From CAYRCJ01 sp964422785 (GTDB lineage Bacteria; Patescibacteriota; Minisyncoccia; UBA11713; 2-01-FULL-45-33), in NCBI GenBank assembly GCA_964422785.1, contig CAYRCJ010000022.1, positions 1 to 12,331 of the forward strand: 12,331 nt of DNA. The letters run 5' to 3'. How positions within the stretch are numbered: the stretch's first letter is position 1; every line of letters begins with the position of its first letter. The position numbers were made by a program, and so were the translations under genes. The notes under the pieces are model-generated. The model was not told the DNA's origin. It ran no database searches and saw nothing but the letters and a program-made list of their open reading frames with translations. Positions 6,276-12,331 of this stretch are shown one piece after another.

Positions 6276-6295
6276 ACCATCCGATGGTTATCGGA
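6276..6295. repeat. Two overlapping, mutually exclusive small hairpins beside the terminator
   Basis: ACCAT-CCG-ATGGT (6276-6288) and TCCGAT-GGTT-ATCGGA (6280-6295) share bases and cannot form together. Directly abutting the terminator, they look like an alternative-folding arrangement, though short stems of 5-6 bp can arise by chance. Confidence 0.3.
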
Positions 6296-6308
6296 GGAAT
6301 AAATTTTA

Positions 6309-8882
6309 TTAACTAAGTAAACTTAATTTTTTTCTGAGCTCGTTAATATCAGTGGATTTCGGTATGGCTTTTTGCAGAATCGGCTTATTATAAAACGCCG
6401 ATTCTGTCATCAGGATTTTTCCCTTGTGGGAAAGAACCCGAAGATAGACAGGACCAAAATCAACCGTTTTCATCTTTCGTGTTTCAAAAGGAGTATATAA
6501 CGCAAGCGTTCCCACTTGCACCGTAATGCATTGTCCCAAATCGGGACGCCATTTGTGCACCACAACGGCAGTATGGAAATTTGCCATACCCGTAATCTGG
6601 CAACCCAACATGCCAATGCCGTGTTGGGCCCTCAAAGACGTGGTGCCGGCCCGCCCCATATGCGGATGACACATTGCAAGTTTGATTCCTGACGAAAATT
6701 CATGTTTTGCGCTAAAATCCAGGTACGCAGTAATCTTTTTTTTCACAATCTCAGCAACATTTATTGCCGGAAACTTTTTTCCCAGCAGGAGAATGCTGAT
6801 ATGATAAGTCAGCATATCGCTTAACTTCATAAGGAAGATCTGGAGCGCCGTGTTGCCGTCCAGCTCCTGCCATAAATCGTGGTTACCTGGAATTACAATA
6901 AAAGAAAGGAGCGCGTCGCTGACCAATTGCGATAATTCATCTCGAGAAATTTTTGTTATGTCCTTGGATTTGACAGATTGCTCAAACCTTTCTTTGAACA
7001 CCCGAAAGATAACTGTGGCGCGAAGCTCGGCCGCAAAAACTTCCTGATCGGTATTGTTGAGGCCGCTGAATACTTCGCCGGTGCAAAGAAAATTATGATG
7101 GAGTCCGGCAGTGATATCTCCGAGACAAACCATTGTTTTAATGTTGTGTTCCAAAATAATTTCAGGAAATTTCTTTACGATAAATTCGTAGTCTGATGTG
7201 CAATAGCCGGCGTGAGTACAGCCGTCAAAAAGAAATGAATCTTCTTTGAGCTCATCCCGCTTGGGTAATACATAGCGAAGCTTATGCTGAATCCAATCGA
7301 GGTGAAAGCTATAGGATTGAGACGCGGCATTATAATGTAATCCAGGCCAAGTTTTTCTTTCCGATGCTTTTTCTTCCAAAAGAAATTGAAATGCTTTTTC
7401 AACCCTTTCTCTATTCACCTTGTTATCATCAAGGCCCAATTCAACGCACGCAAGTCCGGCGGTTAAGCTCCCACCTTCTTTTTTTAAAGCCTCAACAATA
7501 TTTCTATGAATTTCTTGAGACCCTTCTTTAATTCCCGTGATAAATGTCAGTTCCTTTGCTATCAAATCGCGCAGATTCCAATATCTGATAACTTGAGGAC
7601 TTTCTTTGGACGCGTAAGACACAATACACGCGCCAACCTGATTTTCAGCGGTTGTCACTTCTTCCAGGCGATGAGCGCCGGGATCGGTGATATAAGGAAC
7701 CATGCGCTCTCCGCTCGGTTTGTGCACCGCGGACGCATGGCAACCTTCCGCCCATAAATCTGGATAATCTCTGGACATCTGACCTTCTTTATCTTCAATC
7801 TCCCTTTCCGCCGCCGCGCTATAGTACTTGCTCGGCAAGCGATGCTTGCGGGGGTTGATAGACCAAATTATTTTCTCGACACCCTTGACCACATTTCGGA
7901 CTCCGCCCGGTTTGGAATAACGGATATCATCCGGACGAAGCGCCTGAAGTCTGCGTACAATATCATCCCCATGGGGACCGTCATACACCGGACTTGTAGT
8001 AATGTAGAAACGGATAAATTCGGTGGTACCATTTGGTTTTTTAATTTTCGGCAATATTGCCGCCAAAGCTTTCGCAACCTCATCTTTAAGATTAGATTCG
8101 ATGCGCTGGCGGAGATCTTTTTCCAAAACAGTGCCGATGCGTTTGCCTGTTGCTTTTGCCTCCGCCCGTTGTTCTTTAAAATGAACTTTGGCTTCGGCTA
8201 CGCGTTCTTTTATTTTTGCTTTAAATGCGTTTTTGTCGATCAAACCGCCGTTGAGCACAATAAAATTAACGCCTTCCTGGGCAAATAAACCGCAAATAAT
8301 TCTCACTACTCCGTGCCTAAATCCGTCTGAAAGATAATCAATTCGGGAAAATCGCCCTTCGCGGGCTCCAGGAAGATTCCAGGCCTTTTCGTCAATAACA
8401 ATAACTTCCGGATCGTCCCACTTTCTGTCTTCCAGCGGAAGATTTTCCAAAAGCTCCGTGCCGGAGATTATCCGGACGGGATTTTTATTTTTTTCCGCCT
8501 GTTCAGCGCCGATGGTGGAAGCAGCACCCTTTAAGTGAGTGCGTTTTCCTAAAATTCCGAGATTCCGGGCAATCAGGTTAATTTGCGAAGGCGTCGCGTT
8601 TGGACACCCCCGTTCGATGCTTTTTTGAACTTCCTCAAAAGAACCGCTCGCGTAAATTTTCTTGAAAGCGGCTTTTTCCTCGGAAGATAGCTTTGAAATT
8701 AGTTTGGGCCGCGGGTATGAAATGTTTCGCCTGTTTAGCTGTATCATGATAGCGCTCCATGTCAGCGTTATTCCGGTTTTTTCTTTAACAGCCAGAATCG
8801 CTTTCTCCCGAGGCATCTTGGCGATGGATTTCAGAAACTTATCGCTTACTTTTTTCCAGGAAACACGTTTCGACTTCTTCAT
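6309..8882 (-). CDS. Large protein: tandem HTH plus calcineurin-like metallophosphoesterase
   Basis: 857 residues from ATG 8882, which has the clearest ribosome site of the window (AGGAAGG, 8894-8888, 5 bases upstream); an in-frame TTG at 8903 is less likely. Residues about 8-58 and 65-115 look like two related HTH units, each ending in T-x-S-x-I with an RN pair a few residues later (RRNI, ARNLGI). The C-terminal half (about 545-820) carries a metallophosphoesterase series: FDGCTH (D553, H557), CLGDITAG (D589), VIPGNHD (666-669), CHPH (738-741) and NFHTAVVVH (H770, H776), which are likely ligands for two metal ions. The middle part (about 160-430) may be a degenerate second copy of this fold (FIVLNGGLID; GCHASAVHK). 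Residues about 455-515 are helical, possibly another winged helix. DNA binding plus phosphoesterase suggests a nuclease or DNA-end enzyme; the substrate is unknown. Last gene of the guaB operon. Confidence 0.7.
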   Translation of the reverse strand: MKKSKRVSWKKVSDKFLKSIAKMPREKAILAVKEKTGITLTWSAIMIQLNRRNISYPRPKLISKLSSEEKAAFKKIYASGSFEEVQKSIERGCPNATPSQINLIARNLGILGKRTHLKGAASTIGAEQAEKNKNPVRIISGTELLENLPLEDRKWDDPEVIVIDEKAWNLPGAREGRFSRIDYLSDGFRHGVVRIICGLFAQEGVNFIVLNGGLIDKNAFKAKIKERVAEAKVHFKEQRAEAKATGKRIGTVLEKDLRQRIESNLKDEVAKALAAILPKIKKPNGTTEFIRFYITTSPVYDGPHGDDIVRRLQALRPDDIRYSKPGGVRNVVKGVEKIIWSINPRKHRLPSKYYSAAAEREIEDKEGQMSRDYPDLWAEGCHASAVHKPSGERMVPYITDPGAHRLEEVTTAENQVGACIVSYASKESPQVIRYWNLRDLIAKELTFITGIKEGSQEIHRNIVEALKKEGGSLTAGLACVELGLDDNKVNRERVEKAFQFLLEEKASERKTWPGLHYNAASQSYSFHLDWIQHKLRYVLPKRDELKEDSFLFDGCTHAGYCTSDYEFIVKKFPEIILEHNIKTMVCLGDITAGLHHNFLCTGEVFSGLNNTDQEVFAAELRATVIFRVFKERFEQSVKSKDITKISRDELSQLVSDALLSFIVIPGNHDLWQELDGNTALQIFLMKLSDMLTYHISILLLGKKFPAINVAEIVKKKITAYLDFSAKHEFSSGIKLAMCHPHMGRAGTTSLRAQHGIGMLGCQITGMANFHTAVVVHKWRPDLGQCITVQVGTLALYTPFETRKMKTVDFGPVYLRVLSHKGKILMTESAFYNKPILQKAIPKSTDINELRKKLSLLS

Positions 8883-8959
8883 ATAGACCTTCCTTTTTTT
8901 CAAAGATTGCCCGAATGCATACTAGCAGAAAAAAATAATCAGCGATATTGTCTATTTTC

Positions 8960-10015
8960 TTATTTTGTGGTCATATCATGCGAATGCGATTCTGTAAGAC
9001 CGGCGCGGGTAATGCGTATAAACTCCGCGTTTTTTTGGAATTCTTTTATAGTGTGCGCTCCCAGGTAACTCATAGATGATCTTACGCCGGCCGTAAGATC
9101 ATTGAGCAGCGCGCAGAGTGCTCCGCGGTACTCCACTTTTCCGGACTTGCCTTCCGGAGAACGGTATAAATCGTCTTTCTTGGCCGCGGCCCCGATAATA
9201 TTATATTGCCACTCCGCCGCCTCGCTTGAAGCCATGCCGCGGTATAATTTATAATGAATGCCTTTTTCAATTATGTGTTCGCTAGGAGATTCGTCCGTGC
9301 CTGCCAATAAACTGCCGAGCATTACCGATGACGCCCCCGCCGCGAGCGCCTTCGCGATATCTCCGGAACTGCGTATGCCGCTGTCGGCGATAATCGGAAC
9401 ATTGTATTTTTTTCCGATACGGGCCGTTTCCATAACGGCGCTGAGTTGCGGCACGCCGACTCCGGTAACAATACGGGTGATGCATGCCGCTCCGGATCCG
9501 ATGCCGACTTTCACGGCATCAGCGCCGGCTTCGATAAAATCGCGCGCGCCGGCAACGGTCGCCACATTTCCGCCCACGATTTCGCATCCGGGAAATTTTT
9601 TCTTGAGCAATCGGGTGGTTTTAAGCGCCCGTTCGTTGTGCCCGTGCGCGATATCAACTACCAGTACATCAACACCGGCGTCGAGCAGCGCCTTCGCGCG
9701 ATCCAGCGCGTCTTCTTTTACGCCGATCGCGGCGCCTACAAGCAATTTTCCGGCGTTTTTAACTTTTCTTACTTCTTCCGCCTGCCGTTCTATCGTCAGA
9801 AAACGATGGATGATTCCAAGCCCGCCCGCCTCCGCCATCGCTATGGCCATCGGCGCTTCCGTCACTGTATCCATATTTGCCGAAACAATGGGAGTGTCTA
9901 AAGAAATATGGCGGGAAAATTGAGTCTTCAAAGAAACATCTTTCCTAGAAAAAACCCGTGATCTACGGGGCAGCAGCAATACGTCATCAAAAGTGAATGT
10001 TTCTTTTATCTTCAT
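8960..10015 (-). CDS. guaB: IMP dehydrogenase / GMP reductase family enzyme without CBS domains
   Basis: 351 residues from ATG 10015 (CCTTC at 10026-10030 gives GAAGG, 10 bases upstream); ATG 10045 would add 10 residues but its Shine-Dalgarno is too close. It is a TIM-barrel oxidoreductase of purine nucleotide interconversion: TFDDVLLLP near the N-terminus, SANMDTVTEAPMA, the catalytic loop GIGSGAACITR with Cys178 and Thr180, DSGIRSSGDI for phosphate binding, and GVRSSMSYLGA. The regulatory CBS pair that normally sits after the EEVRKVK segment (about residue 85) is missing, explaining the length (about 350 against about 490). The flap lacks the Arg-Tyr pair expected of IMP dehydrogenase and reads YRSPEGKSGKVEYRG, reminiscent of GMP reductase. 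The usual HKN/HRN is HRF (70-72). The family is certain, the reaction direction is not; guaB is used as the conventional label. Confidence 0.85.
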   Translation of the reverse strand: MKIKETFTFDDVLLLPRRSRVFSRKDVSLKTQFSRHISLDTPIVSANMDTVTEAPMAIAMAEAGGLGIIHRFLTIERQAEEVRKVKNAGKLLVGAAIGVKEDALDRAKALLDAGVDVLVVDIAHGHNERALKTTRLLKKKFPGCEIVGGNVATVAGARDFIEAGADAVKVGIGSGAACITRIVTGVGVPQLSAVMETARIGKKYNVPIIADSGIRSSGDIAKALAAGASSVMLGSLLAGTDESPSEHIIEKGIHYKLYRGMASSEAAEWQYNIIGAAAKKDDLYRSPEGKSGKVEYRGALCALLNDLTAGVRSSMSYLGAHTIKEFQKNAEFIRITRAGLTESHSHDMTTK

Positions 10016-10073
10016 AAAAAATAGCCCTTCTTTGGGGGCGTTCATATCCTCTTACTAGTTTAGACTTTGATAT

Positions 10074-10982
10074 TTAAAAAGTATAGCTGTGGATAAAAAA
10101 AGTGTAAGTTTTATAAGTTCTTTCGGGAAGAAATTGCATTTTAAATTTAAGGGCTTCCGGCTCACTCCCCTCAAGATCACAGGTTTTGTATCCCGCCTTT
10201 TTGATCCATTCAAGATCTTCCAGGAGCAAGGCCAAGCCCAGATCTTTGACTGAAAAATCGTGAATGCCTATAGCGGCGGAATAATCATCGGGAGTATTTG
10301 GCGTATTCCACCCGGCATTGAGACCGGCGACAACGCCGTCAATAATCATCACCCTGGCGCTTTTTGTACCTCGAAATTTACCGTCAATCATATTCCGGTA
10401 GCGATTCGGGAACAATTCTTCAATGTCCGCTTCGGTTCTATTTTTATTCCAACGGTCTACAAGATCGTAAAGCAGATTTTTATCTACGGAATTCGCTTCA
10501 GCAATTTCAACTTTATGTTCGCGATAAAATTTATTTTTGGCATTGCGGATTGTTTTAAAATGTCCTCCGGGCAAATCAGAATCAAACTTTTGCATATTTA
10601 AAACCGGCCACACAAGCTCGTACTCCAATTCAAAATTTCCAAAGCCGGAGGATTTAATAAATTCAAAAACCCGCTCCCTCGCATCGAGAAATGATATTTT
10701 AGAAATATTATTTTGTTTGAAAATAAAATCAACCGTTTCTTCAATTATTTTTTTGTGGGCGTCGGGTGCCGCGATTGGATCAGAAAACAACGACCACTCA
10801 TTTTTATCTGCATTGCGATACGCCAAAATACAACTTCCATTTTCCAGATAAAAAATTTTGGGTTTCGCGTCTTCCGCGCAATACAAAAACCAATCAAAAT
10901 TATGATCCGGCGTTGAGCCGTATTTTTTGATACTCGATTCAATCAGATCTCTTTCGATTTCAGGATCTTCTATAATTTTCAT
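10074..10982 (-). CDS. DUF2156/GNAT-type acyltransferase (LPG-synthase C-terminal-like)
   Basis: 302 residues, soluble, with two GNAT-like halves. The first has FYLENGSCILAYRN (44-57), then a helix and ISKISFLDARERVFEFIKSSGF (93-114). The second has RNAKNKFYREHKVEIAE (146-162), ARVMIIDGVVAGLNAG (209-224), AAIGIHDFSVKDLGLALL (236-253) and GYKTCDLEGSEPEALKFKMQF (264-284). This pattern fits the phosphatidylglycerol lysyltransferase C-terminal domain (DUF2156), which transfers aminoacyl groups from aminoacyl-tRNA to lipids, and related FemAB proteins. The flippase-type membrane half of MprF is absent. Its ATG overlaps the preceding DoxX/DUF417-like gene by 23 bases, so the two are translated in a coupled way. 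The acceptor is unknown. Confidence 0.7.
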   Translation of the reverse strand: MKIIEDPEIERDLIESSIKKYGSTPDHNFDWFLYCAEDAKPKIFYLENGSCILAYRNADKNEWSLFSDPIAAPDAHKKIIEETVDFIFKQNNISKISFLDARERVFEFIKSSGFGNFELEYELVWPVLNMQKFDSDLPGGHFKTIRNAKNKFYREHKVEIAEANSVDKNLLYDLVDRWNKNRTEADIEELFPNRYRNMIDGKFRGTKSARVMIIDGVVAGLNAGWNTPNTPDDYSAAIGIHDFSVKDLGLALLLEDLEWIKKAGYKTCDLEGSEPEALKFKMQFLPERTYKTYTFFIHSYTF

Positions 10983-11382
10983 TATGCGGGCGGGCGGCTA
11001 TCGCGATAGCACAGGCAACGATAACAATATTTTTAATAATGTACTGGCCCTCAAGCGTGGGCACCAAAAAAGATTGCCAGGAAATTGCCGGCAAGAAAAA
11101 AAGCGGAAGGACCGTGGTGGCCATATGAACAAAAAGAAGCGATACCGCCAATCGAGTCAGCCTGGGAAAAAGAAATAATACTCCGATAAGGATTTCAAAC
11201 CAGGAAAATAGCGTATAAAAATTCTGAAATTGCATAAAATGAATAACTGTTGTTTTGTCGAACAGCTGCCTGACCATTTCCCCTGCCGGAGAAAGCCCCA
11301 AAACCTTAAGCAGCCCAAACCAAAAATAGATGACAAAAATGGCAAATCTTGAAATATAATCAGACGCTTTATTTATATTCAT
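10960..11382 (-). CDS. DoxX/DUF417-like four-helix membrane protein
   Basis: 140 residues from ATG 11382 (an in-frame TTG at 11391 is less likely). Four hydrophobic helices are visible at about 10-27, 56-76, 80-98 and 115-132. The first contains YFWFGLLKVLGLSPAGE and the loop before the last contains TLEGQYIIKN, both characteristic of the DUF417/YkgB branch of DoxX-like proteins. Members are small inner-membrane proteins, some linked to redox stress or chlorine resistance; the exact role is unsettled. It is the first gene of the leftward operon. A TATAAT box ends 9 bases before its ATG, so the message is nearly leaderless. It overlaps the acyltransferase start by 23 bases, and together they may form an envelope-modifying pair. 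Confidence 0.75.
   Translation of the reverse strand: MNINKASDYISRFAIFVIYFWFGLLKVLGLSPAGEMVRQLFDKTTVIHFMQFQNFYTLFSWFEILIGVLFLFPRLTRLAVSLLFVHMATTVLPLFFLPAISWQSFLVPTLEGQYIIKNIVIVACAIAIAARPHNENYRRS
10997..11010. repeat. 14-bp perfect palindrome GCTATCGCGATAGC
   Basis: A self-complementary 14-mer within the last codons of the DoxX/DUF417-like gene, just upstream of the acyltransferase start. One such palindrome is expected by chance in a window of this size, so no function is claimed. Confidence 0.3.
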
Positions 11383-11391
11383 ATATTTCAA

Positions 11392-11421
11392 ATTATATCA
11401 CTCATCAAAACAAAGAATCAA
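11392..11421 (-). promoter_or_regulatory. Promoter of the leftward DoxX/DUF2156/guaB/phosphoesterase operon
   Basis: On the minus strand TTGATT (11421-11416) and a perfect TATAAT (11397-11392) are 18 bp apart. Transcription would start only a few bases before ATG 11382, giving a leaderless or near-leaderless message. It is the best promoter match of the window. Confidence 0.6.
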
Positions 11422-11551
11422 TAAATAAATAGTCAGTAAATTGAAAATTTTTAATTTAGCCCTATTCAATATCAAGCTTTAGTAATCTTTTATAAAGTTA
11501 ATCAATTAAATTTTTGGGATATTTTTAAAAAAATCGTGACTGTGTTCGAAT

Positions 11552-11619
11552 AAATTCTCTCCCAGAGAATTTGCCCGCCTCACTACGTTCGGATAAATCA
11601 TCCCCCGGATGATTTATCC
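11552..11619. repeat. Tandem pair of CCC-loop hairpins
   Basis: Hairpin 1: AAATTCTCT (11552-11560), loop CCC, AGAGAATTT (11564-11572), 9 bp perfect. Hairpin 2: GGATAAATCATCC (11591-11603), loop CCC, GGATGATTTATCC (11607-11619), 13 bp perfect. The 5' flanks also match (GTTCGAATAAAT and GTTCGGATAAAT), so they are diverged copies of one unit. Where their stems differ, both arms change together at three positions (T-A to C-G, C-G to A-T, T-A to C-G). They lie upstream of the rightward -10 box, so they are more likely DNA or intergenic elements than part of its leader. No T run follows either stem. Confidence 0.8.
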
Positions 11620-11652
11620 ACATAAAAGTTTTAGTTAAAAAATTATCGGAGC

Positions 11653-11658
11653 TATAAT
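11653..11658 (+). promoter_or_regulatory. Candidate -10 box of the rightward HTH-TM gene
   Basis: A perfect TATAAT lies about 66 bases before GTG 11725. The sequence 17-18 bp upstream (TTTTAG/TTTAGT) is a poor -35. The implied leader is about 60 bases long. Confidence 0.4.
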
Positions 11659-11691
11659 TAAATTAAGAAATAGATCGCTTTCTTTTTTAAA

Positions 11692-11990
11692 AAAGATTGA
11701 AAAGATTTATCTTAAATTAAAGCTGTGAAATCTCTTTCAGAAATTTATTGTGAGGGGAAAAAATATATTTCATCTGAGCAAGCCGGCCGCTTGTGCAATT
11801 ATAATTCAATTTATATCGCCCAGCTTTGTAGAAGCGGCAAACTGGAAGCCAAAAGAGTGGGAAAATATTGGTTTGTCTCAGAAAGTAGCATACTAGAATA
11901 TCAAAAACTGCTTTCTGAACAATATAAAAATGGCTTATCTTTGCAATCTTTTCAATCTTTGCCAAAAAATGAAGTTGCAAAGATTGAAAA
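11692..11990. repeat. Three copies of AAAGATTGAAAA around the start of the HTH-TM gene
   Basis: The 12-mer occurs at 11692-11703 (plus), 11949-11960 (minus) and 11979-11990 (plus). The last two belong to a 14-bp perfect inverted repeat, TTTTCAATCTTTGC (11949-11962) and GCAAAGATTGAAAA (11977-11990), inside the coding sequence. This is compatible with operator sites for an HTH protein, but the sequence is AT-rich. Confidence 0.5.
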
Positions 11991-12331
11991 AATAGACGAA
12001 TGGGAAGAGCTTTTGTTAAAAACGCCAGAAGTTAAAGAAGAATTTAATTTAGATTTTAAAAACAGCTTATTTTTAGTCATCGCGTCAATCACAATTTTTA
12101 TCGGCGGTGTTGTTTTCTCGCTTAAAAATGAGGGTATGATAAAAATTAAGGCCGCCGAAACTGCCAGTGTTCTTGGATCTATTGAAAACATAATGTCTCA
12201 ATTCCCGGATAAACTAACTTCCGCCTTCAGTAATCTCGAAACCTACATCTCTCTCGCCGAAGAAAACATAAAATCTTATTTCTCAAACTTCCTGGTGAGA
12301 AAAGAACCTCCAACAATTGTAGAAAACAATT
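11725..12331 (+). CDS. Membrane-anchored excisionase/MerR-type HTH protein, paralogue; 3' part outside the window
   Basis: 202 codons are visible and the gene continues past the window. The start is GTG 11725, since an in-frame stop at 11713-11715 leaves no upstream ATG; no Shine-Dalgarno is seen. Residues about 14-62 are an excisionase-type winged HTH (YISSEQAGRLCNY, LCRSGKLEAKRVGKYWFV, ILEYQK). A charged linker (63-112), a membrane helix (about 113-133) and an external helical part follow, with SNFLVRK at 187-193. About half the HTH residues are identical to the protein encoded at 1-546, and the SNFLVRK segment is shared exactly. The layout predicts a cytoplasmic DNA-binding head and an external C-terminal domain that lies outside the window. 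The function is unknown; a surface-sensing regulator or the anchor of a large surface protein are both possible. Confidence 0.8.
   Translation, partial: MKSLSEIYCEGKKYISSEQAGRLCNYNSIYIAQLCRSGKLEAKRVGKYWFVSESSILEYQKLLSEQYKNGLSLQSFQSLPKNEVAKIEKIDEWEELLLKTPEVKEEFNLDFKNSLFLVIASITIFIGGVVFSLKNEGMIKIKAAETASVLGSIENIMSQFPDKLTSAFSNLETYISLAEENIKSYFSNFLVRKEPPTIVENN

Larger units (their letters stand above)
11383..11724. other. Divergent intergenic region with tandem hairpins
   Basis: About 340 bp between two divergent genes. It contains the leftward operon promoter (11392-11421), two matched CCC-loop hairpins (11552-11619), a TTATCCACA DnaA-box match (11614-11622), a rightward TATAAT (11653-11658), an AT-only-centred palindrome TCTTTTTTAAAAAAGA (11681-11696), and an AAAGATTGAAAA motif (11692-11703) that recurs in the following gene. 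No tRNA or ORF is convincing. Confidence 0.6.

Noticed and set aside
7835..7849. Perfect hairpin GCAAGC-GAT-GCTTGC in the phosphoesterase gene
   Set aside because: A short stem in coding sequence with no second copy found; compatible with chance.
9827..9860. GC-rich stretch resembling the 24-bp dispersed repeat
   Set aside because: It encodes the conserved MAIAMAEAGGLG segment of the GuaB family and does not match the repeat beyond short words.
9258..9923. Long open frame on the plus strand opposite the guaB-type gene
   Set aside because: Antisense shadow: Pro/Ser/Ala-rich with no domain, fully covered by a strongly conserved enzyme on the other strand.
11717..12191. Minus-strand open frames over the second HTH-TM gene
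   Set aside because: The plus-strand frame has a clear HTH, membrane helix and paralogue; the minus frames show no recognisable domain.

Overview
The window looks like chromosomal DNA of an ultrasmall, fermentative-type bacterium of the Candidate Phyla Radiation (Patescibacteria, Parcubacteria-like). This is an inference from several signs: AT-rich DNA, short versions of core enzymes, mostly absent Shine-Dalgarno sequences with promoters sitting almost on the start codons, a PaaX/Cas2-like solo regulator of a type I associate with these genomes, and membrane proteins with a cytoplasmic excisionase-type HTH. TGA is used as a normal stop, so a code-25 lineage (UGA = Gly) is unlikely.

Layout. 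(1) 1-546, minus: N-terminal part of an HTH plus transmembrane protein, cut by the window edge. (2) 547-939: AT-rich divergent intergenic region with a 19-bp direct repeat. (3) 940-2751, plus: a GT39/PMT-type membrane glycosyltransferase carrying two small repeat-like insertions. (4) 2783-3464: a PaaX/Cas2-like regulator gene bracketed by two copies of a 32-bp nested palindrome. (5) 3485-6233, minus: the cell-wall/division/translation cluster mltG-serS-ftsQ, transcribed in that order. (6) 6251-6275: a strong hairpin terminator. (7) 6309-11382, minus: a probable operon transcribed in the order DoxX/DUF417-like membrane protein, DUF2156/GNAT-type acyltransferase, CBS-less IMP dehydrogenase/GMP reductase, and a large protein with tandem HTHs and a metallophosphoesterase domain. 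(8) 11383-11724: divergent intergenic region with two matched hairpins. (9) 11725-12331, plus: a paralogue of the first HTH-TM protein, again cut by the window edge.

How it fits together. MltG, FtsQ, the lipid-linked-sugar glycosyltransferase and the aminoacyl-lipid-type acyltransferase all act at the envelope. SerRS and the GuaB-type enzyme are housekeeping. The parts without an obvious textbook explanation are the palindrome-flanked PaaX/Cas2-like gene, the roughly 857-residue HTH/phosphoesterase protein, the pair of outward-facing HTH-TM paralogues, and several short structured repeats, two of which lie inside coding sequence. No tRNA, rRNA, CRISPR array, IS element or transposase was seen.
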